Assembly (NCBI GenBank): GCA_012728775.1 | Contig: JAAYEN010000093.1 | Coordinates: 1 to 7,702 of the forward strand | DNA from: Tissierellia bacterium | GTDB lineage: Bacteria; Bacillota_A; Clostridia; Tissierellales; Peptoniphilaceae | Reading direction: 5' to 3' | DNA length: 7,702 nt | Shown: positions 1 to 7,152 of the stretch, piece by piece | Numbering within the stretch: position 1 is the first letter of the stretch | Layout: each line of letters begins with the position of its first letter | Made by a program: the position numbers and the translations under genes | The notes under the pieces: generated by a model | Database searches by the model: none | Seen by the model: only the letters and a program-made list of their open reading frames with translations | What the model was told of the DNA's origin: nothing

Positions 1-23
1 AGCATAAGCTGGCTTTCTAAATA

Positions 24-719
24 TTATTTATTTTCTTCTCTTGCAATTGTAATATATCTATATAAGCTAGCTTGGGATACATCTAGCCTTTTTGCTAATA
101 TTCCAACTGCACCTTTTATCATAAACACTCCCTTATTATCTAGATTTCTTACTATACCAATTTTTTCTTCTTGAGTAAGTCTTTCTAGCGGAATCATTAT
201 GTTTCTGAACTCCCCGTCTACAATATCTTCAATGGTTTGTTCCAAAGTTCTTTTTTCTTCTTGAGCACCATGATAGTCACCAGAGCCCTTGCCTTCTTTT
301 CTAGCTGTAGCTACTTGAAGTACATCTTCTTCAAAGCCATCTGGATGACATAGTTGTAAAATTCTTTTTCCTAGATCTTCATACCTTGAGTCATCAAAAT
401 TGATACTCATTATTCCTAAAAGTTGCTTACTTTCATCTTTGATAAAAAACATAGATGTTCTCAGAGCCTTCCCATTTGTGCCAAATGCTGCCCTGTTAAC
501 TATGTAATCAGATGTTTCGTATTCTCTATTAGATATAGCTTCTTCAAGAATAGGTAACATTTTTTCCCCAACATGTTTACCACTAATATTTCCGCATCTC
601 ATAGCAATAATTTTGTTTTTTGCATTCGATGTATCAATTAGAGACAACTCATAATCTGGTCCAATCGATAAACTAATGAAGTCCAATAAGCTAACATAGT
701 TTTCTAGTATTGTGTTCAT
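24..719 (-). CDS. YheO/DauR-like PAS + HTH transcriptional regulator
   Basis: Predicted cytoplasmic DNA-binding regulator of 231 residues. Residues about 5-112 match the YheO-like PAS domain, with the typical GIMSINFD stretch near 102-109 where the family has a Gly-x-x-x-Ile-Asn-x-Asp strand. A charged linker (about 138-165) leads to a C-terminal helix-turn-helix (about 180-226) carrying the family pattern KGVFMIKGAV..LA..L.VSQASLYRYI, where the last helix should read DNA. The family includes DauR, a regulator of D-amino-acid catabolism, so a small-molecule (perhaps amino-acid) ligand is plausible but not shown. I chose ATG at 719 because GGGGG lies 5 nt upstream. An in-frame TTG at 731 would add four residues but its AGGA directly abuts the codon. 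It has its own promoter and closes the aromatic amino-acid locus. Its target is unknown: it may regulate itself, the neighbouring membrane genes, or the lyases. Confidence 0.88.
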   Translation of the reverse strand: MNTILENYVSLLDFISLSIGPDYELSLIDTSNAKNKIIAMRCGNISGKHVGEKMLPILEEAISNREYETSDYIVNRAAFGTNGKALRTSMFFIKDESKQLLGIMSINFDDSRYEDLGKRILQLCHPDGFEEDVLQVATARKEGKGSGDYHGAQEEKRTLEQTIEDIVDGEFRNIMIPLERLTQEEKIGIVRNLDNKGVFMIKGAVGILAKRLDVSQASLYRYITIAREENK

Positions 720-1031
720 GATTTCCCCCAATCCTAATTAAAAATAGCTAAAACATCTTCCCCAACGATATTTTAATGTTTCTATTCTTAATTGTTTAAT
801 AATTTTATATCATTTTAGTACAAAACGAGAAATTTATCAATATATATTAATAAATTCCTATTTGTTTTTATATGTTTATGGTGGTATTACTTTATAATGT
901 TTATCCAAAAACTATTGTAAATTCAAGTTTACTGTAAAAAAATATAATTATAATCTAATAAAAATTAAATTATAATTATGTAAAATTTTCTTAACAATTA
1001 TCTTAAGTAAAATTTTTCTATAAAGTTATTT
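720..1031. other. 312-nt AT-rich intergenic region
   Basis: Gap between the CPBP-like gene's stop and the PAS-HTH regulator's start. It holds the regulator's promoter (812-840) and an approximately 86-nt leader. Further upstream it is almost pure A/T and contains an 11-bp perfect inverted repeat (944-954 with 969-979, ATAATTATAAT/ATTATAATTAT, 14-nt spacer). No reading frame with a ribosome binding site, no GC-rich terminator and no RNA gene could be supported here on either strand. How transcription of the CPBP-like gene ends is therefore unclear. Confidence 0.6.
812..840 (-). promoter_or_regulatory. sigma-A promoter of the PAS-HTH regulator
   Basis: Reading the minus strand, a -35 box TTGATA (840-835) and a -10 box TAAAAT (817-812) are separated by exactly 17 nt. 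Each matches the consensus at five of six positions. Transcription would begin near 805, giving a leader of about 86 nt before the ATG at 719. The surrounding DNA is very AT-rich, so chance matches are a risk, but the spacing and position are right. Confidence 0.6.
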
Positions 1032-1751
1032 TTATTTTAATTCATTCTTATTTTTAATAAAATCTTGAAGTCCATATAATACTATACACTCAATAAATCC
1101 TATTAATACCATGGAAATTCCTTGACTAAAATTCATATTCACCATTATTCCATATATTATACCTATGAACAAAAGGCTGTATATAAATGAATCTGTAAAT
1201 TTTTTCAAAAATATAGATAAAGCGCTGGTTCCTACCAAAAACATAGCAAAATATGCTAAAGAGTCTGATCTTATTATAAATCCTGGTAAAAGAATTAAAG
1301 GCAAAAATCCTAAAGTCTTAAAAAGACCAACTATTATTGATGATTTAATTAATCCTTTCTCCTCTTCATATACTTTAAACACATTTTCGTACCAACCAAT
1401 TTCTTGTATTCCGAATAGAATTATTGATATTGAAATAGACAGTATATATTGATATTTAATATTTTTTCCTAACTCACCCATAAACTTATATAATCCAAAA
1501 TGAGTTAATATCAAAATAAGCGTAATAACTATATGTATTATATTAAATTCATTTTTGTAAAGTTTCTCTCCTGATTTAGATAATATAATTCCAAGAATTC
1601 CAGGACCTAGTGTTCCTAAGACAAATAATGCAATAGATGATGGATTGGAAAATATTTCATGAAAAGGTATATTTAATAATATGATTCCACCGAAGCCTAT
1701 AATGTTTAATATATACGAAATGGCTAAAAATATAGCTAGTCTTTTTTTCAA
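1032..1751 (-). CDS. CPBP-family-like membrane protein, catalytic motifs lost
   Basis: Integral membrane protein of 239 residues with about eight hydrophobic segments (roughly 5-27, 40-58, 71-90, 101-117, 138-160, 166-183, 187-206, 211-229). The architecture and residual motifs resemble the CPBP (Abi/CAAX-protease-like) intramembrane family. IQEIGWYENVF (115-125) sits where active members have EEIGWRG, TLGFLPLIL (146-154) where they have GLWHLPL, and TDSFIYSLLF...N205 where they have GSLLLAILxHxxxN. The first Glu is Gln116, the Arg is Tyr121 and the motif-2 His is Phe149, with no His in motif 3, so metal-dependent proteolysis looks impossible. The start is TTG at 1751, supported by AGGAG 7 nt upstream and an ordinary MKKR-type N-terminus; no earlier-placed ATG gives a full protein. 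It begins 64 nt after the upstream symporter ends, with a hairpin between, so it may be read through from that gene. Function unknown. Family assignment is by motif memory and moderately sure. Confidence 0.72.
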   Translation of the reverse strand: MKKRLAIFLAISYILNIIGFGGIILLNIPFHEIFSNPSSIALFVLGTLGPGILGIILSKSGEKLYKNEFNIIHIVITLILILTHFGLYKFMGELGKNIKYQYILSISISIILFGIQEIGWYENVFKVYEEEKGLIKSSIIVGLFKTLGFLPLILLPGFIIRSDSLAYFAMFLVGTSALSIFLKKFTDSFIYSLLFIGIIYGIMVNMNFSQGISMVLIGFIECIVLYGLQDFIKNKNELK

Positions 1752-1773
1752 TATATTTCTCCTGATTTAGATT

Positions 1774-1805
1774 ATTAAAGCAAGATGCTTACATCTCGCT
1801 TTAAT
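1774..1805 (-). terminator. intercistronic hairpin after symporter gene (weak terminator or attenuator)
   Basis: On the minus strand, ATTAAAGCGAGATG (1805-1792) pairs with CATCTTGCTTTAAT (1787-1774) around a 4-nt TAAG loop. All 14 positions pair, with one G-U wobble that exists only in the minus-strand RNA. The stem begins 10 nt after the symporter stop and ends 10 nt before the AGGAG of the CPBP-like gene. There is no U-run after the stem beyond the UUU in its base, so termination is probably partial. It may instead stabilise the 3' end of the symporter mRNA. Confidence 0.55.
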
Positions 1806-1815
1806 TATTTATTTT

Positions 1816-3129
1816 CTAGAACGCTATCTTCATAAAAATTGCAATTAGACATAGAATAGTTGCCAGTGGAACATATACAAATTTTCCAATATTATGCCAA
1901 GTATCTCCTTGTTTTTTAATTGCACCTTTGTTAATTTCATCCAGTAAATCTTCTTTTTTCATAATCCAGAACCAAGATACCGCACCTATAGTTGCACCAA
2001 TTGGTATTATGTAGATACTTACGAAGTCCATCCATGGTCCCCATTTGGATATAGGTTCCATAAATACTCCTATTCCAAAACAGATTACTGCCATTGCGAT
2101 TATGCCCGGAACCCTTTTGATTCCTTTAAATTTATACATTAGTGATTCTAAAACTACTTCAAACATATTTTGGATTGATGAAATCCCTCCAAAAGATACA
2201 GCTGTAAATAATATTATTGCAAACAATCTTCCAAGGGGCATTTCTTGTAATATGGTTGGAAGAGTTACAAATAGTAAACCTGGGCCACCTGCTGGATCCA
2301 TATTGTAAGCAAATACTGCTGGTATCATTACTAATGCTGCTACTGTTGCTGCTATTGTATCGAATACTGCTGTCCATTTAGCTCCATCTACGACGTCTTC
2401 ATTGTCTCCTAAATAAGCACCATATACAATCATACCTGAACCTGTTACAGATAGAGAGAAGAATGCTTGTCCCATAGCTGCTACCCATACCATCGGTTCC
2501 ATTAACTTAGACCAGTTAGGTGTAAATAAGAACTTATAACCTTCTACAGCTCCTGGCAACAACGCTACTCTAACAGCCATTATCAAGAATAATAAGAAAA
2601 ATAATGGCATCATGACTTTATTAGTTTTCTCTATACTTTCTGCTCCCATTAATAGTGTCATCAGTGAACCAACTATAACTATTAGATGGAAAGGTATTAC
2701 TGAAAAGTCTTGAAATGCAAAGGATTCAAACCAAGGTCCTGGATCTACTGTCATGATTTCTCCAGTTACTGAAGCGGTTAATCCTTTTAAAACGTATGAA
2801 ATTATTACTGCATAGCCTATTGCTATACACATGGATCCTGCTAGAGGTATCCAACCTACTATTTTGCCTATGCCTTCTTGGCCACCTGAACGCCAAGCCA
2901 TCTCATAAGCTCCTACAGTACCAGTTTTTGCTCTTCTACCTACTGCATATTCTGCAGTTAATCCTACATACGAAAACAATACTATGAATATTAGATAAGG
3001 TATTAAAAAAGCAAAACCTCCGTTTTCTCCTAATTTATAAGGAAAACCCCAAACATTTGCCATACCTACTGCCGAGCCTACACAGGCTAAGATAAATCCC
3101 CATTTAGATTTAAATTTTGATTCGCTCAT
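1816..3129 (-). CDS. NSS-family Na+-coupled amino-acid symporter (probable tyrosine/aromatic uptake)
   Basis: Inner-membrane sodium symporter of the neurotransmitter:sodium symporter (SLC6/LeuT-fold) family, 437 residues, the size of the 11-TM bacterial members such as Tyt1. TM1 (about 10-31) has the family signature WGFILACVGSAVGMANVWGFP; the usual gate Arg of WRFP is Gly28. ENGG and PYL follow at 35-46. TM6 (about 212-232) has QAFFSLSVTGSG, the unwound substrate-site segment, with Gly230 where LeuT has Phe259, leaving room for a large side chain. Asp257 early in TM7 is in the area of the LeuT Asn286/Glu290 acidic substitute for chloride, suggesting chloride independence. ATG at 3129 is chosen because GGGAGG lies 5 nt upstream; an in-frame extension to 3171 would swallow that site and the leader. 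It stands two genes after tpl, behind the GntR-type gene. Tyrosine as substrate is inferred from that context only. Confidence 0.9.
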   Translation of the reverse strand: MSESKFKSKWGFILACVGSAVGMANVWGFPYKLGENGGFAFLIPYLIFIVLFSYVGLTAEYAVGRRAKTGTVGAYEMAWRSGGQEGIGKIVGWIPLAGSMCIAIGYAVIISYVLKGLTASVTGEIMTVDPGPWFESFAFQDFSVIPFHLIVIVGSLMTLLMGAESIEKTNKVMMPLFFLLFLIMAVRVALLPGAVEGYKFLFTPNWSKLMEPMVWVAAMGQAFFSLSVTGSGMIVYGAYLGDNEDVVDGAKWTAVFDTIAATVAALVMIPAVFAYNMDPAGGPGLLFVTLPTILQEMPLGRLFAIILFTAVSFGGISSIQNMFEVVLESLMYKFKGIKRVPGIIAMAVICFGIGVFMEPISKWGPWMDFVSIYIIPIGATIGAVSWFWIMKKEDLLDEINKGAIKKQGDTWHNIGKFVYVPLATILCLIAIFMKIAF

Positions 3130-3134
3130 ATTAT

Positions 3135-3140
3135 CCTCCC
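3135..3140 (-). promoter_or_regulatory. ribosome binding site deciding the symporter start
   Basis: GGGAGG (within AAGGGAGG) on the minus strand, five nt before ATG at 3129. It fixes the symporter start at 3129 rather than at the longer in-frame position 3171. Confidence 0.85.
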
Positions 3141-3150
3141 TTAAGGTAAT

Positions 3151-3171
3151 TTGTTTCTTCTTTCGAAACAA
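3151..3171. repeat. inverted repeat TTGTTTC-N7-GAAACAA in the symporter leader
   Basis: Perfect 7-bp arms at 3151-3157 and 3165-3171 with a 7-nt spacer, 10 nt upstream of the symporter's GGGAGG. It could be a repressor operator over the transcription start or a small mRNA hairpin near the ribosome binding site. The nearest encoded candidate binder is the GntR/FCD protein immediately upstream. Confidence 0.45.
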
Positions 3172-3175
3172 CTAA

Positions 3176-3205
3176 ATCATAAGAGCGTTTAAAGACTTCA
3201 TTTAA
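3176..3205 (-). promoter_or_regulatory. possible promoter of the NSS symporter gene
   Basis: A good -10 box TATGAT (3181-3176) would start transcription near 3169, about 40 nt before the ATG. The -35 region is poor: TTAAAT (3205-3200) at 18 nt spacing matches only half the consensus. Such a promoter would need an activator or be weak. Read-through from the GntR-type gene, 136 nt upstream, is the alternative. Confidence 0.35.
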
Positions 3206-3230
3206 GGGAAATTATGCAAGTTTAAAATCA

Positions 3231-3250
3231 CTCACATAAACTTATGTTAG
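3231..3250. promoter_or_regulatory. 20-bp near-palindrome between gntR-type gene and symporter
   Basis: CTCACATAAA/CTTATGTTAG is symmetric at eight of ten positions per arm, with a perfect ACATAA..TTATGT core. In the minus-strand RNA it can fold as an 8-bp stem with one mismatch and an AGTT loop, followed by UGAUUUU. It may be a weak terminator of the GntR-type gene, 15 nt after its stop, or an operator upstream of the symporter promoter. The two readings cannot be separated from sequence alone. Confidence 0.4.
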
Positions 3251-3265
3251 TTTTTTATAAAATAA

Positions 3266-3940
3266 TTATTCATCAATTGCAATAATGGCGTTTTCTTTTT
3301 CTTCAAATACTAGCCTGAACATATCGTCAGCTATATCATAATGGCCTTTAGTTAAGCTTAAAGCTGTATCTAATTGCCCTTTTTCGTATGCTTCTACAAT
3401 CTTAATATGGGTTTCAAAGCTACTCTTTCTTAAATCTTTTCTCAAATCACTGTGAAAAGATCTGACTAGAAGTTCGTTTAGCGCATGATATTGTTTATAT
3501 AATTTTTTTAAATATCTATTATTTGAATTGTCTATAAAGGTTTTATGAAAATCGTAATCATAATTGTAATATAATTCGTTGTCAATTTCTTTTTCTTGTA
3601 ATTTAATTAACTCTTTGAGATCTCTTACAATAGAATCTCGATTCCCCTTTTCAAAAGAAATTTCTACCCCAGTCATTACTATGTATTTTATTATTTCATT
3701 AATTTCACTTGCTGTTTGATATTCCAGTTCGATTACCGATGCCCCAGCATTGGTAACTTTAGAAATTAATTCATCTTGATAAAGTCTATTAACTGCATCT
3801 CTTATTGGCGATGAACTTACATTAAATCTTTCTTGTAGCTGTCTGTTTACTATTTTTGAACCCAGAGGTATTTCTCTAGACAAAATTGCTTTTCTTAATT
3901 CAAAATATATCTGATCACTCAAAGTTTCTCTTACTATCAT
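3266..3940 (-). CDS. GntR-family (FadR subfamily, FCD domain) transcriptional regulator
   Basis: Cytoplasmic ligand-responsive DNA-binding protein of 224 residues, normal for the FadR subfamily. Residues about 5-70 form the GntR winged helix: LRKAILSREIPLGSKI, then LQERFNVSSSPIRDAVNRL (35-53), the canonical recognition region, and a wing near 62-72. Residues about 75-210 are an all-helical FCD domain with its metal-site residues in place: Asp128 and His132 (DxxxH), His178 (ETHxxI) and His200 (KGHY). These usually hold a metal that helps bind a carboxylate ligand. ATG at 3940 follows AGGAG by 6 nt and has its own extended -10 promoter. It lies between tpl and the NSS symporter, so it is the prime candidate to control one or both in response to tyrosine or a product. 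Activator or repressor cannot be told from sequence. Confidence 0.93.
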   Translation of the reverse strand: MIVRETLSDQIYFELRKAILSREIPLGSKIVNRQLQERFNVSSSPIRDAVNRLYQDELISKVTNAGASVIELEYQTASEINEIIKYIVMTGVEISFEKGNRDSIVRDLKELIKLQEKEIDNELYYNYDYDFHKTFIDNSNNRYLKKLYKQYHALNELLVRSFHSDLRKDLRKSSFETHIKIVEAYEKGQLDTALSLTKGHYDIADDMFRLVFEEKENAIIAIDE

Positions 3941-4006
3941 TTTTTTCTCCTAAATACTTATATCAGCGTTAATAAAACTTCGTTCAAATTTAATTACTTG
4001 TATTTT

Positions 4007-4035
4007 ATAATACCATATTAGATTAAATTTGTCCG
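4007..4035 (-). promoter_or_regulatory. extended -10 promoter of the gntR-type gene
   Basis: On the minus strand TATTAT (4012-4007) is preceded by TGG (4015-4013), an extended -10 element. A CGGACA box (4035-4030) with four of six consensus bases lies 17 nt upstream. Transcription would start near 4000, leaving a leader of about 60 nt before ATG at 3940. Confidence 0.6.
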
Positions 4036-4083
4036 GTGATTTTCATCTTTGTTTAGACTAACAGTTGGTTTCATAATGATAGC

Positions 4084-4202
4084 ACTAAAACTTAAATTAA
4101 AAGCGATAGAATTATTATAAATTAAAATCTCTATAATAAAATTATCTTTAGTTGAAATATTTAGGTATGTCCAAAAAAGAACATACCTAAATATTATTTT
4201 TT
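4084..4202 (+). ncRNA. candidate plus-strand small RNA between gntR-type gene and tpl
   Basis: Speculative. On the plus strand TTGTTT (4049-4054) and CATAAT (4072-4077) are separated by 17 nt and would start a transcript near 4084. The interval then contains an imperfect AT-rich stem (4105-4119 with 4132-4146, 12 of 15 matches). It ends in a 15-bp perfect stem (4156-4195) followed on the plus strand by ATTTTTTC, the proper layout of a rho-independent terminator. No protein is encoded. The RNA would converge on, and slightly overlap, the 3' end of the tyrosine phenol-lyase mRNA. AT-richness makes chance promoter matches likely. Confidence 0.25.
4156..4195. terminator. 15-bp hairpin downstream of tpl
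   Basis: Arms 4156-4170 and 4181-4195 pair perfectly over 15 bp with a 10-nt A-rich/T-rich loop. The hairpin begins 8 nt after the tpl stop, where a terminator is expected. In the tpl (minus) direction the stem is followed by UCAAC, not a U-run, so it may act mainly as a 3'-end stabiliser or a weak terminator. In the plus direction it is followed by ATTTTTTC and would be a strong terminator. Confidence 0.75.
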
Positions 4203-4203
4203 C

Positions 4204-5604
<1,401 letters not shown>

Positions 5605-5646
5605 CTATAGTTTTTAAAAGTTATAGCTTTCATTTTGTTGCGATGC

Positions 5647-5658
5647 GTGATGCATCAC
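5647..5658. promoter_or_regulatory. 12-bp perfect palindrome, candidate operator of tpl
   Basis: GTGATGCATCAC lies about +9 to +20 from the predicted tpl transcription start, a typical repressor roadblock position. Flanking GATGC (5642-5646) repeats part of the arm. The GntR/FCD regulator encoded 1.7 kb downstream binds as a dimer in this family and is a candidate ligand for the site, but no direct evidence links them. The same bases could fold as a small stem in the leader RNA, though without a real loop. Confidence 0.5.
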
Positions 5659-5672
5659 TTATTTTCAAAGTC

Positions 5673-5701
5673 ATTGTATAACGTTTTCCAAGATATGTCA
5701 A
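5673..5701 (-). promoter_or_regulatory. strong sigma-A promoter of tpl
   Basis: Reading the minus strand, a perfect -35 TTGACA (5701-5696) and a -10 TACAAT (5678-5673) stand 17 nt apart. The predicted start is near 5666, giving a leader of about 70 nt. A promoter this good in front of a catabolic gene suggests that control is by repression rather than activation. Confidence 0.85.
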
Positions 5702-5735
5702 CAACTTTTTTAAAAAATTTTATAAATTTAACACG

Positions 5736-5775
5736 AAAAAAACTCTCTACTAAAGGGAGGCTTAATAGAGAGTTT
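5736..5775 (-). terminator. rho-independent terminator of the tnaA-symporter unit
   Basis: Minus-strand stem AAACTCTCTA (5775-5766) pairs perfectly with TAGAGAGTTT (5749-5740). The 16-nt loop can itself pair UAAG with UUUA, and the stem runs into seven uridines (5742-5736). It begins 7 nt after the symporter stop and separates this unit from the tpl promoter. Confidence 0.92.
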
Positions 5776-5782
5776 AACAGGT

Positions 5783-7114
5783 TTATAGACCGCCTAGTAA
5801 AATTCCAGCAATTAATATTACTATCGATATTATTACGAAAACATATTTTGTCATTGGCTCAAACCAAGTTCCTATTTTTTCTGTTCTACCTTTTTGTAAT
5901 TCATCTCTTGCAAATTTAGTTCCAAATACCCAATAAAGTATTATGGATGCTAAAACTGCACCTACAGGATTTATATAAATGGAAACTACATCCATCCATT
6001 CTCCTATAATTCCTTGAATTAATAAACTAACAACTATTGCTATTACTCCTATAGTTATAGTAGCTTTTGTTCTAGAAAATTTCATTTCATCTTGAAGTGC
6101 TGCTATAGAAGTTTCAAAAAGATTTACTAAGGAAGTAATTCCAGCAAATAAAACTGCAACAAAGAATACTATAGTAACAATCGATCCACCTGGCATATTT
6201 TTAAATAAATTAGGCAAGTGAATGAATAATAGTCCCGGACCACCTTCTGAAAGCTGAGAGCCTGTAGTAGCCATTGCTGGTATTATTACAAACGCTGCTA
6301 CTATTGCTGCAAATGTATCAAATACAGAAACTAAAATGGCATTGGACATAATATCTTCTTTGTCACTTAAATAGGAGCCATAAATTACTGTACCAGAACC
6401 TCCTAAAGATAAAGAGAAAAAGGCTTGACCTAATGCATAAATCCATAATTTTGGATCTAAAAGTCCTTGGGGATCAAAGGAAAACATATATTTATATCCA
6501 TCAGTAGCACCTGGTAATGTGGAAATATAAATAGCTAATCCGATAAACATTACAAAAAATAATGGCATCATTACTTTATTTACCTTTTCTATCCCGTTAG
6601 CAATTCCTGCGTTCATAATAAAAAATACTAAAACTATTGCAATTATTACCCAAAGAGTATTTCCAAAAGGAGAAGCCATTGCACCGAAAGTTCCACCGAA
6701 TTCATCGATTGAATTCATATTCAATGTCCATCCAGTAAATGCTCCAAAAGTATATTTTAAAATCCAACTCACAACAACTGTGTAACCTATTGCTAATAAC
6801 AAACTTGCAAATGTAGGAATATATCCTAATACTTTTCCAGTTTGTTCATTCATACCTCTGTATTTGAAAGCATTACCAAAAGCTCCTATAGGTCCACTAT
6901 TATTAGCCCTACCTAAAGCCATTTCACTAAATACTCCAGTATACCCAATTATTAAAATGAAAAATATATAGGGTAGTAAAAATGTTCCGCCTCCATACAT
7001 GGATACCCTAGTAGGAAAGAGCCAAATATTGCCCATTCCTACTGAAGACCCAACACATGCTAGAATAAATCCCCACCGGTCTTTAAAAGCATCTCTATTG
7101 TTATCTAAACTCAT
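5783..7114 (-). CDS. NSS-family Na+-coupled symporter, probable tryptophan transporter (TnaT-like)
   Basis: Inner-membrane sodium symporter of the LeuT-fold NSS family, 443 residues, 11-TM size. TM1 (about 14-35) reads WGFILACVGSSVGMGNIWLFP, with Leu32 in the place of the gate Arg of WRFP. GGGTFLLPY follows at 41-49. The TM6 substrate-site segment QAFFSLSLGGSG (230-241) has Gly239 at the LeuT Phe259 position, and Asp266 begins TM7, as in chloride-independent bacterial members. The protein is clearly related to the second symporter in this window (shared KVNKVMMPLFF-type TM5 start and LPGA..GYK loop), but differs at the base of the binding pocket (Gly238 here, Thr229 there). ATG at 7114 follows GAGGTG at a 6-nt distance. 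It lies 38 nt after the tryptophanase gene with no promoter or terminator between, the arrangement of tnaA-tnaT operons, hence tryptophan as likely substrate. Confidence 0.92.
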   Translation of the reverse strand: MSLDNNRDAFKDRWGFILACVGSSVGMGNIWLFPTRVSMYGGGTFLLPYIFFILIIGYTGVFSEMALGRANNSGPIGAFGNAFKYRGMNEQTGKVLGYIPTFASLLLAIGYTVVVSWILKYTFGAFTGWTLNMNSIDEFGGTFGAMASPFGNTLWVIIAIVLVFFIMNAGIANGIEKVNKVMMPLFFVMFIGLAIYISTLPGATDGYKYMFSFDPQGLLDPKLWIYALGQAFFSLSLGGSGTVIYGSYLSDKEDIMSNAILVSVFDTFAAIVAAFVIIPAMATTGSQLSEGGPGLLFIHLPNLFKNMPGGSIVTIVFFVAVLFAGITSLVNLFETSIAALQDEMKFSRTKATITIGVIAIVVSLLIQGIIGEWMDVVSIYINPVGAVLASIILYWVFGTKFARDELQKGRTEKIGTWFEPMTKYVFVIISIVILIAGILLGGL

Positions 7115-7152
7115 GTCTTCACCTCTTTTGGTTTATTTTGTTAATATTTAAT

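Noticed and set aside
944..979. 11-bp perfect inverted repeat (ATAATTATAAT/ATTATAATTAT) in the gap after the CPBP-like gene.
   Set aside because: It is pure A/T in a region of over 85% A/T, the arm is itself nearly palindromic, and no U-run or GC pairs support a terminator. It is listed only as content of the gap.
2159..2377. Minus-strand frame of 72 codons inside the NSS symporter gene.
   Set aside because: It overlaps conserved symporter sequence in another frame, has an unusual Ser/Asn-rich composition and no ribosome binding site.
5635..5919. Plus-strand reading frame of 94 codons across the tpl promoter and symporter tail; other plus-strand frames occur at 1165-1452, 2045-2308, 2796-2987 and 4292-4507.
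   Set aside because: Each lies opposite a well-supported gene, lacks a convincing ribosome binding site and has no recognisable domain. They are antisense shadows of the conserved proteins.
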